Translations under genes and position numbers: made by a program
Source of the DNA: Heliocidaris erythrogramma
Taxonomy: Eukaryota > Echinodermata > Echinoidea > Camarodonta > Echinometridae
NCBI GenBank assembly: GCA_025617745.1
Contig: CM046868.1
Location: forward strand, 22,063,608 to 22,127,607
Direction of reading: 5' to 3'
Length of the DNA: 64,000 nucleotides
The notes under the pieces: generated by a model
The model's input: only the letters and a program-made list of their open reading frames with translations
Told to the model about the DNA's origin: nothing
The model's database searches: none
Shown: positions 1 to 12,100 of the stretch, one piece after another
Layout of the letters: each line of letters opens with the position of its first letter
Numbering within the stretch: the stretch's first letter is position 1

Positions 1-125
1 AGATGATTGAATGCCTTGAAGCTGCCTTCCAGAAAGCGGATGATGTCTATGATGTAACCACTAGCTCTACCCTGGGACTCATCAAGGGACCAGTCATAGG
101 AGGCCAGCTCCAAGAACTCATCCAC
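1..125 (-). CDS. EXOC6: EXOC6 exon 16, partial at window edge
   Basis: Acceptor cctgtctag, then VDEFLELASYDWSLDESQGR and ASGYIIDIIRFLEGSFKAFN, running off base 1. Aligns with IDEFVQLADYDWTMSEPDGRASGY. The remaining 3' exons are not in the window. Confidence 0.94.
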   Translation of the reverse strand, partial: MDEFLELASYDWSLDESQGRASGYIIDIIRFLEGSFKAFNH

Positions 126-3100
126 CTAGACAGGAGATGAAGAAAGGCAATGAGAGAGAGAGAGAGAGGGAGAATGACACAGACAGACAGAAAGACACAC
201 AGGGATACAGCCACAATGAAAGGGAGACACAGGTAAAGAGAAAGTGACAGGGACAGGTCAGAGACAAACATTGAGAGAGATGGAGAGAGAAAAATGATAG
301 AAAAGTTGAAGAGAGTTAGAAGAGAAACACACAGAAAGAAAGGAAGGAAGAGCATGTGAGAGGAAGAGACAGAGAGCCACAGAAAAACAACACGAGGGAT
401 GAAAGATACAGAGAGAAAAAATTCAAGGGGGAGAGGAAGCAAAACACAAGGTTATATTTCATTGGGAACATAATAAAATAAATTTCAACACATCAATTCT
501 TGCAATGCTATCTCTGCTCTACTACATATGTGACCCGACGCCTCAAAACCTACAATAAGACGCCAAAATTATTTTTTTGTTTTTATACATTTTCTGAAAG
601 TAGAGATTCTCAGCTTTCCAATGGTATATCACTTGCCTAGTTTACTCAATGATAAAACCTTTAAATATCACATTTAGGATCAGTATGTAACCAGCAATCA
701 ATAACTCCTATTCAGAGAAAATGGCCATTTAAGTTCGGAACAAAAGAGTGCTAAACCTTCGCTCTCTGTGTGCGCCCAAGTAAAACTGGGTATTCAAATG
801 GCCATAGCAACTGGTATGAACGGATTATCAGATTAGGATGAATTTTGGCAAGCTGCTCCAGGAGGACCTATTCATTACTCACTCCAAAAATCTAATACCT
901 TTAGAGGTAAAGTAGTAATTTGGCATTGAATGAAAGTATTACAAAATTCAGCGATTTCGATTTTTTAGCTCGACAGGTGAAAAAAGGGAGTCATTTTAAA
1001 ATGCCCCCAAAACATATTTCTAAGTCGAATTACGATTCACCAACATGAGACATGATAGAATGATAATGAAACTACCCATTTCTATCAAAAACAGAAAATC
1101 GACTGATCCAAGCAAATTTACTATTTTGGGCTCTGTTTGCTCCGTTGTGGTCCGTGCGACTTATTGTAGGTTTTGAGGCGGCGGGTCACATATGGTCTAG
1201 ACCATTGGACAATACAGTGAATCATATACGTATATGAAGCTGATATGAAGGGTACTAAATCAGAAATTTTTATGCATAAGAAAAAAATGGTGCCTGATAT
1301 GCCACATTGTGGTGATATTTTACATATTCATATTAGTGTTTCATATATGTATCTGTAGTTGCATAAGATCCCCTTATAATGCCCAATGTGTTTGGGCTCC
1401 TGTGGCTCTAAAGGAGGGGGAAGGGGAAAGTGAATTCACAAGGAAAGCAGTTAGTCTGTATGTACAGGTTTCTTTAATACAAGTTTCGATGAGAAACACC
1501 ATTTAAGGGAAATAAAAATTGTGGTCTTTAAGGACAGTTGGGGGGCATTTCATCAACTGTCTTGTCAGTGATTTTCACCAATAAATTTGCTCTCAGCCAA
1601 TCAGATGCAAGGATTTCAGTAGCTTATAACAGTTATTGCAACTTGTCATTCATGACAAAGTTTATGAAACAGGTCCCTGGTCTCTAAAGCAGGTTTGACT
1701 CTCGTGTGTTCCTGTAAACCTCACATTTTAACCTACCTTTTCGTTGAGTCTCCTGTATATCTCTAGCTCTGCTTCACTCCTAGCATCTCTGAAGATATTG
1801 GTGCTCTGCAGACCAGCTGCATGAATGTTGTCTCCTGTTGTCCTGTTTGACAAAATGACATCAGATGATATTACAAATGTGATCACAGACACAGCTCTTA
1901 TGATGCAGTATCAAAAAGTTATACTACATCCATAGGCTTTATATCTAACTAAAGTTTAAAGTAGTAACAAGGACAAGCACAATATTCTATCTACTTGTAC
2001 TTTTGGCATTCATCAATTAAAGACTGAGAAGCTAAAATGTACAAATAACTTCATGATTTTTTTAATCCCCTGAACTTGTCAGTTTTTTCTCCATCTTTGT
2101 TGCCAAAATTGCAATAATTAGTCTAGATAAATGTAGTTTAGGAAATATAAAATTATGCTCCTTCAACTTCAAACACTACTTCTGATATGTATAATTGCAA
2201 AGTTGAATATGTACTAAATAAACTTAAAATTGACCAGTGAGTAACTAGTCAACTTATCTGTTTTTGCAAGGTAGTTAACTTGAAGTTAACTTTTATGCAA
2301 GGCCTGGATATGACATCATTCCCCCATATGCTCTTTAATGCTTGATCATTTGAATGTCTCACATAGTTTTGAGGTGATTCAATGTCTTCAAAAGATTTGG
2401 GTCATAGGTACTCTTTAATACTTTTAACTAAATGATAAACAATTTTCTAACAGAAGACTTGGCTTACCCTGTGATGTTTGAGATGAAGTCCTCGAGATAT
2501 TTACAAGCATTCTCTAGATGGATGGTATTCACAGTAACTTGAACCAGCTGAAAAACAATAAACACACGTCAACTGTCAAAAATACCATTAAACATTTTGA
2601 ACAGAAAGTGATAAGTTATACATAAATATACATGTACAAGTATATTTTTTTAATGCTTGAAAAAGGCTTGAAAGTATCAATAGGCAAATTCTATTTTTCC
2701 CTTTTTTTTTTTTTTTTTTTTTTTTGGGGGGGGGGGGGGGATAATAAGGGGTACGTACATGGCCTGTACCTTAAAAGTTGTTTGAGATAAGATTATCTTA
2801 CCTTCTTCACCCTACCTAGGGCATAATTATGTTCCTGTTACACACCAAAACATGATACCACAGTGAAAAATACTTTTCATTCAGGGGACCTCTTTTGGAA
2901 TTTACTATAGGAAATGTGGATTTTCTCAACAATTGTTATTCATGCATGATAGCCTACCTCTGTGAGACCGAGGCATCTCTTTCGTATAAGAGCATTGAGG
3001 CATCCGCTGAGGGTTCTCGTCAAGAGGACATTGGTAGACTTCCTGATCATATCATCCCTCTCTGTCTGTGTCAGGTGCAAATCTTGAGAGAACTTATGAC

Positions 3101-6100
3101 AGGCATAGATGAACTCTTTGATCTGTCTATACACCTTAGGTACAAACTCTGAGAATGGCAGCCGGCGGGGGTACGGTGCCTGTTGGAACAGAATAGTTGA
3201 GAACCAGAGGCGTGTAAACAAATTTACATAATTCATTTATTAAACTAGATAAAAGAATTGTGAAAACAGATGCTCAAGGGTTCGTTCCAGTTCCAATCAA
3301 AGGTACAAGTGTTATTATTAACTGTGCATTATGTAACATTATTACATGCATACTTAAAAACAAAAACTGCCAGGTCTACATGTGCAGGATTCTTTCCCAA
3401 GATAACTGAATGGACATGCACACAACATAATATGCAGATAAAGAGTATGCAATAATGCAGATTTCTAATTCAATTATCCCTCAACCAGCAGTTTCATTAA
3501 AGTTAGATCCAACATAGGGAAACTTCAAAAAATTATCATGTCCCTTTAAACATGCATTACTTGAGATTAATACACATTTTGTCATTTTAACCCACTAGAT
3601 TTTAAGTTTGTATTTACATTAACTCCTTCAATATAATGGCCACCTAAACTTTCGATGGAAAATGCTGCCTCGTCTCTTACCTTGTCAATCTTCTCATCTC
3701 TAAATGGAAATGACCTAATGAGGTCTAGGTACTCTGCCTCAGAGTTCACTGCCATAGCAGTGTAGTTATCCTCATCAAATATGTCACTGTGGAATTAAAC
3801 GGAGTAGAAAAATAAGTTTGCTTAGTGAAATATACATGTAGCAGGACATAAAGACATATCCAGAATGCAGATAGAGAGATTGTAGAAGATCATTATTTAA
3901 TTTCATACAGGCAAAATCATAATATTACGATGTAGAGTTATCATAGACCTCTACTGACTCAATATGGCTAAATATTACCCAAACTTTTATTCTGATAAGT
4001 TGGATTGTAATTTCAGATGCACCAGCATAGACAATTCCGCATTTTGCCTTCGGAATGCATCCTTTCTGTAACTACATTTGCTAGCTCCCTTTGATAGCAA
4101 ACCTCTATGTGCTGGCTGTATGAGTAAAGTGTTTCCATATTCCAATTAGCATGTGAACTGCTTTTAACTTACGAGTTTTTGGCATATGAATATGGTAAAA
4201 CAACAAAAATTATGAAAAAATAGAGTCTCAATAAAAATAGGTCATTAAAATGACTGACTATAATATAGTTTTTCAAATTTAATACACAATGATTAAGAGA
4301 AGTATAAAATAACAGACACAATGAAGACCAATAAACTTTTTTGACATGTCTCTTTGATACTTACAAGTTGGCTGTGGTATGTCACACAGACTATAACGTC
4401 AAGATTATCACAGGACCTACATACTTACATATTCCAATCCGACTTCAATTAAACACTCCTTATCTTGTCATATGACAAACCATTACAATACTTTTTTTAA
4501 TAAATTTGCTAAATAGTTTTTTTCTTTGATTACCTGAAGACCTGGACCCATTTCTTCATGAGGATCTCGTTGTATTGATCCTTGAGATCAAGCAAGAACT
4601 CTGTCAGTGGTGTTGTGTTGAATCCATAGCTCTGAAAGAAAAATAGAAGTTACAGCAATTCAATTTTCTCTGCAAAGTTGGTTGTAAAAAAAAATATATC
4701 AAAATTCAAATGTGCACTATCCCATGAAGATAGGATGATTGGCAAGTTATCTGGAATTCACACACACAAACGAAACAAAAATTGTTCAAAAATAAATTCT
4801 AAAAAACTAACTTCTCACAATCAAAAGACATTAGATTTCAACAATTCATTCATCATGAAAATGGCAATGGAAATAGTGATTTAAAAAGAAAACAGACGGC
4901 AAAGACGTAGAAATAATAAATTCTCAAGTACATCATAAAAAAGGAAATCTATATGTACATACAGGCACCTGGGAAGGATTTTGTTAGTGGGGGTGCTGTG
5001 AGCAAAAAAAAAAAAGGTCCTCAGCATTTTAGGGTCTCTTTTTAAGTCCAAAAATCTCTGACAAGCAGGAAAAAAAATAAAAAGGTCCTCAGCAATTTGG
5101 GGTCTCTTTTTAACTACTTTATAGCTATAGCACCCCAAGCTCCCAGGGGCCTGTGTACATAGCTTGTAAAAGAAAGGTTTTTAAAAATTTCTTGTGAATG
5201 ATGATCAAGAAATATTAACTCACATTTACTGTTTGTACAAAAAGGACTACCAGGTTTTTGATACGTAGTAACAGTGTCGCATCGGTGCAGTATGCCTGTC
5301 GGGGGAAAAAAAAAGATTTCATTTTTAAAATTATAGTATAAAGGTATCAGAAAGAGTATTTTTTATATAACAATCTTACTTGCGGTATACTTCATCCCGT
5401 AGAATAGATATATTGAGTATATGAAGCAGAATAGACAACAATACTCTGTGCAAAATAAGATTAAGTAATGGTAAAAGGAGAACTACATGTATAAGGTGTT
5501 GTTATACCAGGTAGCACTGGCTGAATAAAGTATAGTTTATATCTCCTTCAAAAAATCTGAAGTTATGGTTCAAGTAGTAGAGGCAAAAGAATTAAAATTA
5601 ATCAATTAAAAAAAAACTGAACAAAATGCTCTTATGAACCTCTAGTAAACATCTTGGACAAAAAATTAATACACACCAAATTTGGAACACAAACAGTAAA
5701 AACTGTCCAAAGCATAAGAAATTTCCAAAAGAATGTTCCACCAAAGTGATTTTTGAGATAACTGAACTTAATACTTACTGAATTATTTCTCAGTGTGCTT
5801 CCAATTTTTGATAATGCCGTGTTCCATAGATCATCTAGGTACTCTCTTGTTACTAAGCCCTCTGTAGTACTTAATACATGATCTTCTAGAACAAAGAACC
5901 TGAAAAAAACATATCAGAATTTATAAAACATAATGTATATGTATTAATACATGCAGTTTGAATAAACATGTATAAACAAGTGAAGAGAGAACACACTATA
6001 TGGATCTGTTAGATGATGTAATTTCTACAGTATACGTATATTGTATTGTATCATTCAATACTGATTTGCATAAACATAAAATTCATTTCCTTTCTAAATA

Positions 6101-9100
6101 TGACAATTTCATACACCATTCTGTAATTTCCAAAGTTAACCAGAGGCTCATAATTATTGCAATATCTAACTAAACCGACATAAAGTTTGACATGCTTTCT
6201 TATAAAAAGGACAACAAAATTTGTATATTCTTTTCAACAAATATGACACCCATGCATTTGATTATCCAATTCCTTCAAGGTACAAAAAAGTACAATTTAC
6301 ACTTAATAATGATGAAGAAAATGTATTAACCTGGACAATGTGAATTTTACAATGAAATCCTAGTTATCAGTACCACCATGCAAACCTCTACCTTCAAAGA
6401 TCATCCGAAATCCTAGTACATGTATAAGAATAAAAAGACAATGCAAACTTACCCTAGTATCTGGTGAAAGTATTTCTTGTAGTGATCTAATGATTCATAC
6501 TGAAAAGGAATGAAAAAATATAAATTAAAACTTCGAGAGTTATGGTGTGGGGGTGTGACAGTCCCCGTCCCAAATTAAAAATGTTCTGTCTGGAAATTCA
6601 TAATTTGTATGACCTGGAACTCTAAAATGTTGAGCTATATTATTATTATTATTTGATTTTTGCAAAATTTTTCGCCCATGTGCAGCCAAATGTAATCCAT
6701 TGTTCAATCTTTAACGGAGTTCCCAAAAAGATGCCTAAACATTTTCAAACCATAAGATAACATTTAACAAATTCATAGTGACGAAGCTTTTCGACCTGCA
6801 CTCATCGGGTCACAACGCAGGAATGAGAGAATACAAGAAAATACAACAGTCAAGGAAGTGTGTGTACAGCGTCCTAGATATGATCCGGCACGCTAAAATA
6901 ATCGAAGCGCTTGTACAAACTCCTTTTGTCGGCACAATAGCGGATCTCTCGACTGAATGAACAACGCTTCTAAGAAGCGAAGATGTTGAAAGCTGCGTGC
7001 TCGGGCAACAATAGTGAACTGAGCGGGTTATACGCCTTGGAACAAGCCGGACTATTCAGCAAGTGCTGACCAATAGCAGAGTCGATGTGACTGCGGCATT
7101 GAACATTAGCGACGTTAGCAGCGGTTTTGCAATTATGCTTCGGCATTAAACAGCACGTACCCTCCGTGGTTCGACAGACATCAGCTGGTAGCCGAGCACA
7201 GCCGAAGCGTAATTGCAAAATAATAATAATAATAATAATAATAATATGTTCATTTATTGCAACCATGTAATATCACAGTTGGATTAAAAACAATGTAGAA
7301 ATTGAATACATAATTATAACAAGAGCCCCGGGGGGCACGACGCTCACCTGAGGTGGATCAATTCACATCTGGTGCATGTTCTCTCTAGCACCACCAGGAG
7401 ATATGTTAGAAATTGAAACAACTAGGAGGATGTACATGAGATGATGTTAGAAATTATTAAACATAATTCCCCCCCCCCCCCAGTCTGAGCTTCCTACCAA
7501 GTTCGGTTAAATTCCAATCATGGGTTTTGGAGAAGAAGCTGAAAATGTAAAAAGTTTATGGATGGCGGACAACTTGCCCCACCCCCCCCCCCCCCCCTCC
7601 AGTATGTTACCCCCACAGACCCCCTATAGGGCCACCCAGAAAAAATTCATGAACAACTTTCATTTTTCGTCTATAGAGGTATCTCCATACACAATACCAA
7701 GTCTGAGCTATTCCTGGTTCTGGAGAAGAAGATGTTTGAAATTTACATAGCTTTTACACTTGGGGGCCCTCCCCCTGGGCCCCCTGGGGGCCACATGTAC
7801 CATTTTAGCAACTTTGGATCCCCTACCCCTAAGGATGATTCCTACCAAGTTTGGTTGAATTCCGATCATGTGTTTGGGAGAAGATCAGAATGTACATTTT
7901 GCCTGGCAGCGCCCCCCCCCCTCCAGTATGTTACCCCCACAGACCCCCTATAGGGCCACCCAGAAAAAATTCATGAACAACTTTCATTTTTCGTCTATAG
8001 AGGTATCTCCATACACAATACCAAGTCTGAGCTATTCCTGGTTCTGGAGAAGAAGATGTTTGAAATTTACATAGCTTTTACACTTGGGGGCCCTCCCCCT
8101 GGGCCCCCCTGGGGGCCACATGTACCATTTTAGCAACTTTGGATCCCCTACCCCTAAGGATGATTCCTACCAAGTTTGGTTGAATTCCGATCATGTGTTT
8201 GGGAGAAGATCAGAATGTACATTTTGCCTGGCAGCGCCCCCCCCCCTCCAGTATGTTACCCCCACAGGGCCCCTATAGGGCCAATCAGAGAAATTTCATG
8301 AACAACATTCATTCATTCTTCATCTATAGAGGTATCTCCATACACAATACCAAGTCTGAGCTATGCCTGGTTCTGGAGAAGATGTTTGAAATTTACATAG
8401 CTTTTACAATTGGGGGCCCTCCCCCTGGGACCCTGGGGGCCACATGTACCATTTCATTTTAGCAACTTTGGGTCCCCTATCCCTAAGGATGATTCCTACC
8501 AAGTTTGGTTGAATTCCGATCATGTGTTTTGGAGAAGAAGATCAGAATGTACATTTTGCCTGGCAGCGCGCCCCCCGTCCTTCAGTATGTTACCCCCACA
8601 GGGCCCCTATAGGGCCACTCAGAGAAATTTCATGAACAACATTTATTCTTCATCTATAGAGGTATCTTCATACACAATACCAAGTCTGAGCTATGCCTGG
8701 TTCTGGAGAAGATGTTTGAAATTTACATAGCTTTTACAATTGGGGGCCTTCCCCCTGGGCCCCCTGGGGGCCACATGTACCATTTTAGCAACTTTGGGTC
8801 CCCTACCACTAAGGCTGATTCCTACCAAGTTTGGTTGAATTCTGATCATGTGTTTTGGAGAAGAAGATCAGAATGTACATTTTGCCTGGCAGCGCCCCCC
8901 CCCCCCCCCCCTCCAGTATGTTACCCCCACAGGGCCCCTATAGGGCCACTCAGAGAAACTTCATGAACAACATTCATTCTTCATCTATAGAGGTATCTCC
9001 ATACACAATACCAAGTCTGAGCTATGCCTGGTTCTGGAGAAGAAGATGTTTGAAATTTACATAGCTTTTACAATTGGGGCCCTCCCCCTGGGCCCCCCTG

Positions 9101-12100
9101 GGGGCCACATGTACCATTTTAGCAACTTTGGGTCCCCTACCCCTAAGGATGATTCCTACCAAGTTTGGTTGAATTCCGATCATGGGTTTTGGAGAAGAAG
9201 ATGAAAATGTAAAAAGTTAACGGACGACGCGCGACGCACGACGCACAACGCATGACGGACGACGGACGACGGACAAATTTCCATCGCAATAGCTCACTCG
9301 AGCCTTAGGCTCAGGTGAGCTAAAAATGTTACATTCAAATTCAAATACATAAAAGAAAAAAGAAAGAAAATATATATGTATACATTTATAAACTATAATA
9401 TATTATCTAATTAAAATATCTAACACCGCTGCTAGCGTCGCTAATGTTCAATGCCGCAGGCACAGCGACTCTGCTATTGGTCAGCACTTGCTGAATAGTC
9501 CGGCTTGTTCCAAGGCGTATAACCCGGCTCAGTTCACTATTGTTGCCCGAGCACGCAGCTTTCAACATCTTCGCTTCTTAGAAACGTTGTTCATTCAGTC
9601 GAGAGATCCGCTATTGTGCCGACAAAAGGAGTTTGTACAAGCGCTTTGATTATTTTAGCGTGCCCGGATCATATCTGGGACGCTGTACACACACTTCCTT
9701 GACTTTTGTATATTCTTGTATTCTCTCATTCCTGCGTTGTGACCCGATGAGTGCAGGTCGAAAAGCTTCGTCACTATGAATTTGTTAATTGTTATCTTTA
9801 AGTTTTGTAGTACCAATCGTCTGTTTGTATATTTTAAAACCAGTTGAATACTAAGCCTTGGATAACTTGGGTTGGGGTTTATGGAACATGTGTGCTATAC
9901 CAGAATCAAATCGTAATCAACAGGTTATTAAACCGAATTCAAATTTATCAGACACCATGTGGTATGTCTGTGTCATTAAACGGTGGCGGGAGAGGCTGTG
10001 ATAATAAACAAGACATGACTTACTGTGTTACCCTGAGGTTGGATGGCAAGTTTAGATTGCTTTGTTCTCTGCTTACGGTAGTAGTTCTCAAAGACCTCTC
10101 TCTCACCGAGTACAGAGTAGATGTGAAGACAACGGTAGACTGGAGAGAAGTCCACCTTGTCTTGTGGGCTCACCTCCTATCACCATGACGATGAAGATTA
10201 TGCCGATGATGATGATGATGATGATGATGATATGAAGTAGGAGGAGGATGAGAATGATGGTGATAATGATGACGAGGAAGAGGATAAAAGGAGGGGAAGG
10301 AGGATGAGTATGATAGTGATGGTGATAATGGTGATGATGATAATGAGGAGGAATAAGAGGAGGAAGAGCATGAGCATGATGGTGATGATGATGAGGATGA
10401 TGATGAGGATGAGGATGATGATGAGGATGAGGATGAGGATGATGATGAGGATGAGGATAAGGATGAGGAAGGGGATGAAAAGGAGGGGAAGGAGGATGAG
10501 TATGATAGTGATGGTGATGATAATGAGAAGGAATAAGAGGAGGAAGAGGAGGAGGAGAAGCATGGTGGTGATGATGATGATGCAACAGATGAGAATGATA
10601 GGGATGATGATGAAATCAATGATGAATGGAAGAATGAGGAAAGAACAAGTTACTATGAGGGCTTGAAATTAAGTATGAGGAAGAGGACGCAAACGGCAAA
10701 AAATAAAATTGGCCAGGGCAATTCTCTCCATAGCAAGCAAACTTTTGGCAGGAAAATGATGAGGTCTATTTCTACTTCTACAAGCATATACATGGAATGA
10801 TAAATTGAGGAATTATCATGCATTACACTGACAAGATTCCCTAACAATGACCTTATATACTTTATATTCTTCTATTAAAGGTCCCCTGTGAAACTATTAA
10901 CGTATTCAGAAGTTGCGAACAGATGTCACTTTTCCCAAAGAAAAAAAAAAAATTTTTTAACCCATTCTTTTTACTATGACTTTGTGATTACTATGACGTC
11001 TGAGGTATAAAGTAGAAGGAAAGTCAAAAGCACTTCGCATGCATTTTTGTGAACATTATCCTTTTATGCAATCTTTTGTATTTTTATAATTGTGTTTACT
11101 CTTCTTATAAATATAGTTTAAGTAGCAAGTATTGATAACCAAAATGGCCCAAGATACGAGAGAGATTCAGGATTAATATTTTTTTGCCAAAGAACTCAAC
11201 TCAAATCATCTGAAACTGGAGGGTGGAACTTACAGAATCGAATGTAACCCGCCGCGAGGCCAGCCTTCGCGGCCGCGCAGCGAACTTTGCGAATTCTGCC
11301 CGGACCTTCAAATCCTGTAACACAACCTAAGACACGTGAAACAATGACATACATGGATACCCTGTAATTGTGAGGCATTTTCTCAAAAGTACAAGCCATG
11401 CAATTCCAGAATTGATCTCCAAAGATGTTCAATCATTTATCTGATTTTCACTGTAAATGTAGATCTTCTCGTCAAAATGTACTTTAAACCATTTTCCAAA
11501 CATGCAGCATGCTTCAATTTGGTGCAACATGCAATATGCCTCACTGCTGATATGATATTGCTGTGCCATTTTCATATCCCTACTCCGTTTTGTTCTACTT
11601 TTACCGGACAAAAGCTATATTCTCGCCTAATTTATGTTTACCACGTTTAACACACAGCTTGCATGACTCTCCTTCTACACAGGACGTTAACAGCGCACTA
11701 GAGCAGTTAGAACTTCAAGCAGTTTTCCAATCAAAATTCTTATTTGCAAGTTAACATCTTTAATATATAATATGCATGAAAATTTTACAAGATCTGGATC
11801 CGGAATCATTAAAAATGGTCTTTTAGCAAATTTGTCAATATTTTTTTCTATGTCAGGGGACCTTTAAGTGGAAGTAGGAAATTACACTAAACAAAAATTA
11901 CATGCATGACTAATGGTCTAATGATTGAAGGATAGGAAGCTTATAGAAACAAGATGAATGTGACTGCGTCTCCTATATGCATCTGCCTAAATTCAATTCA
12001 TGGCTCAAACTGTTCTTGAAATATTGTGATAACCAGAATAAAAAGCCTCGAATTACATGTTAATTGACCTCTTTGACATTTGACCTGACACCTGATAACC

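Larger units (their letters stand above)
126..1736. other. EXOC6 intron 15 with GA-rich tract and two small repeats
   Basis: About 150-440 is purine-rich (GA)n-like low-complexity sequence; the apparent ORF opposite it is an artefact. The rest holds the TA-flanked inverted-repeat element at 525-1194 and a hairpin-ended repeat near 1529-1678. Confidence 0.8.
3787..6452. other. EXOC6 introns 8-11, mostly plain AT-rich sequence
   Basis: Between the coding exons listed separately the introns hold no recognisable gene. One repeat is visible at 4966-5155: two ~37-bp copies of a ggtcctcagca...gggtctcttttta unit between inverted ends (caggcacctggga and tcccaggggcctg). Confidence 0.6.

Noticed and set aside
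47-442. 131-residue minus-strand ORF
   Set aside because: It lies opposite a GA-rich low-complexity tract and overlaps EXOC6 exon 16 in another frame; Leu/Ser-rich with no family.
7520-9064. Series of similar ORFs containing FWRRRCLKFT and SSMLPPQ
   Set aside because: They repeat with the 325-bp tandem unit, overlap each other and break at unit borders; not a gene family.
10103-10666. Overlapping His-, Ser-, Leu- and Met-rich ORFs on both strands
   Set aside because: All are translations of one GAT/GAG microsatellite in different frames.
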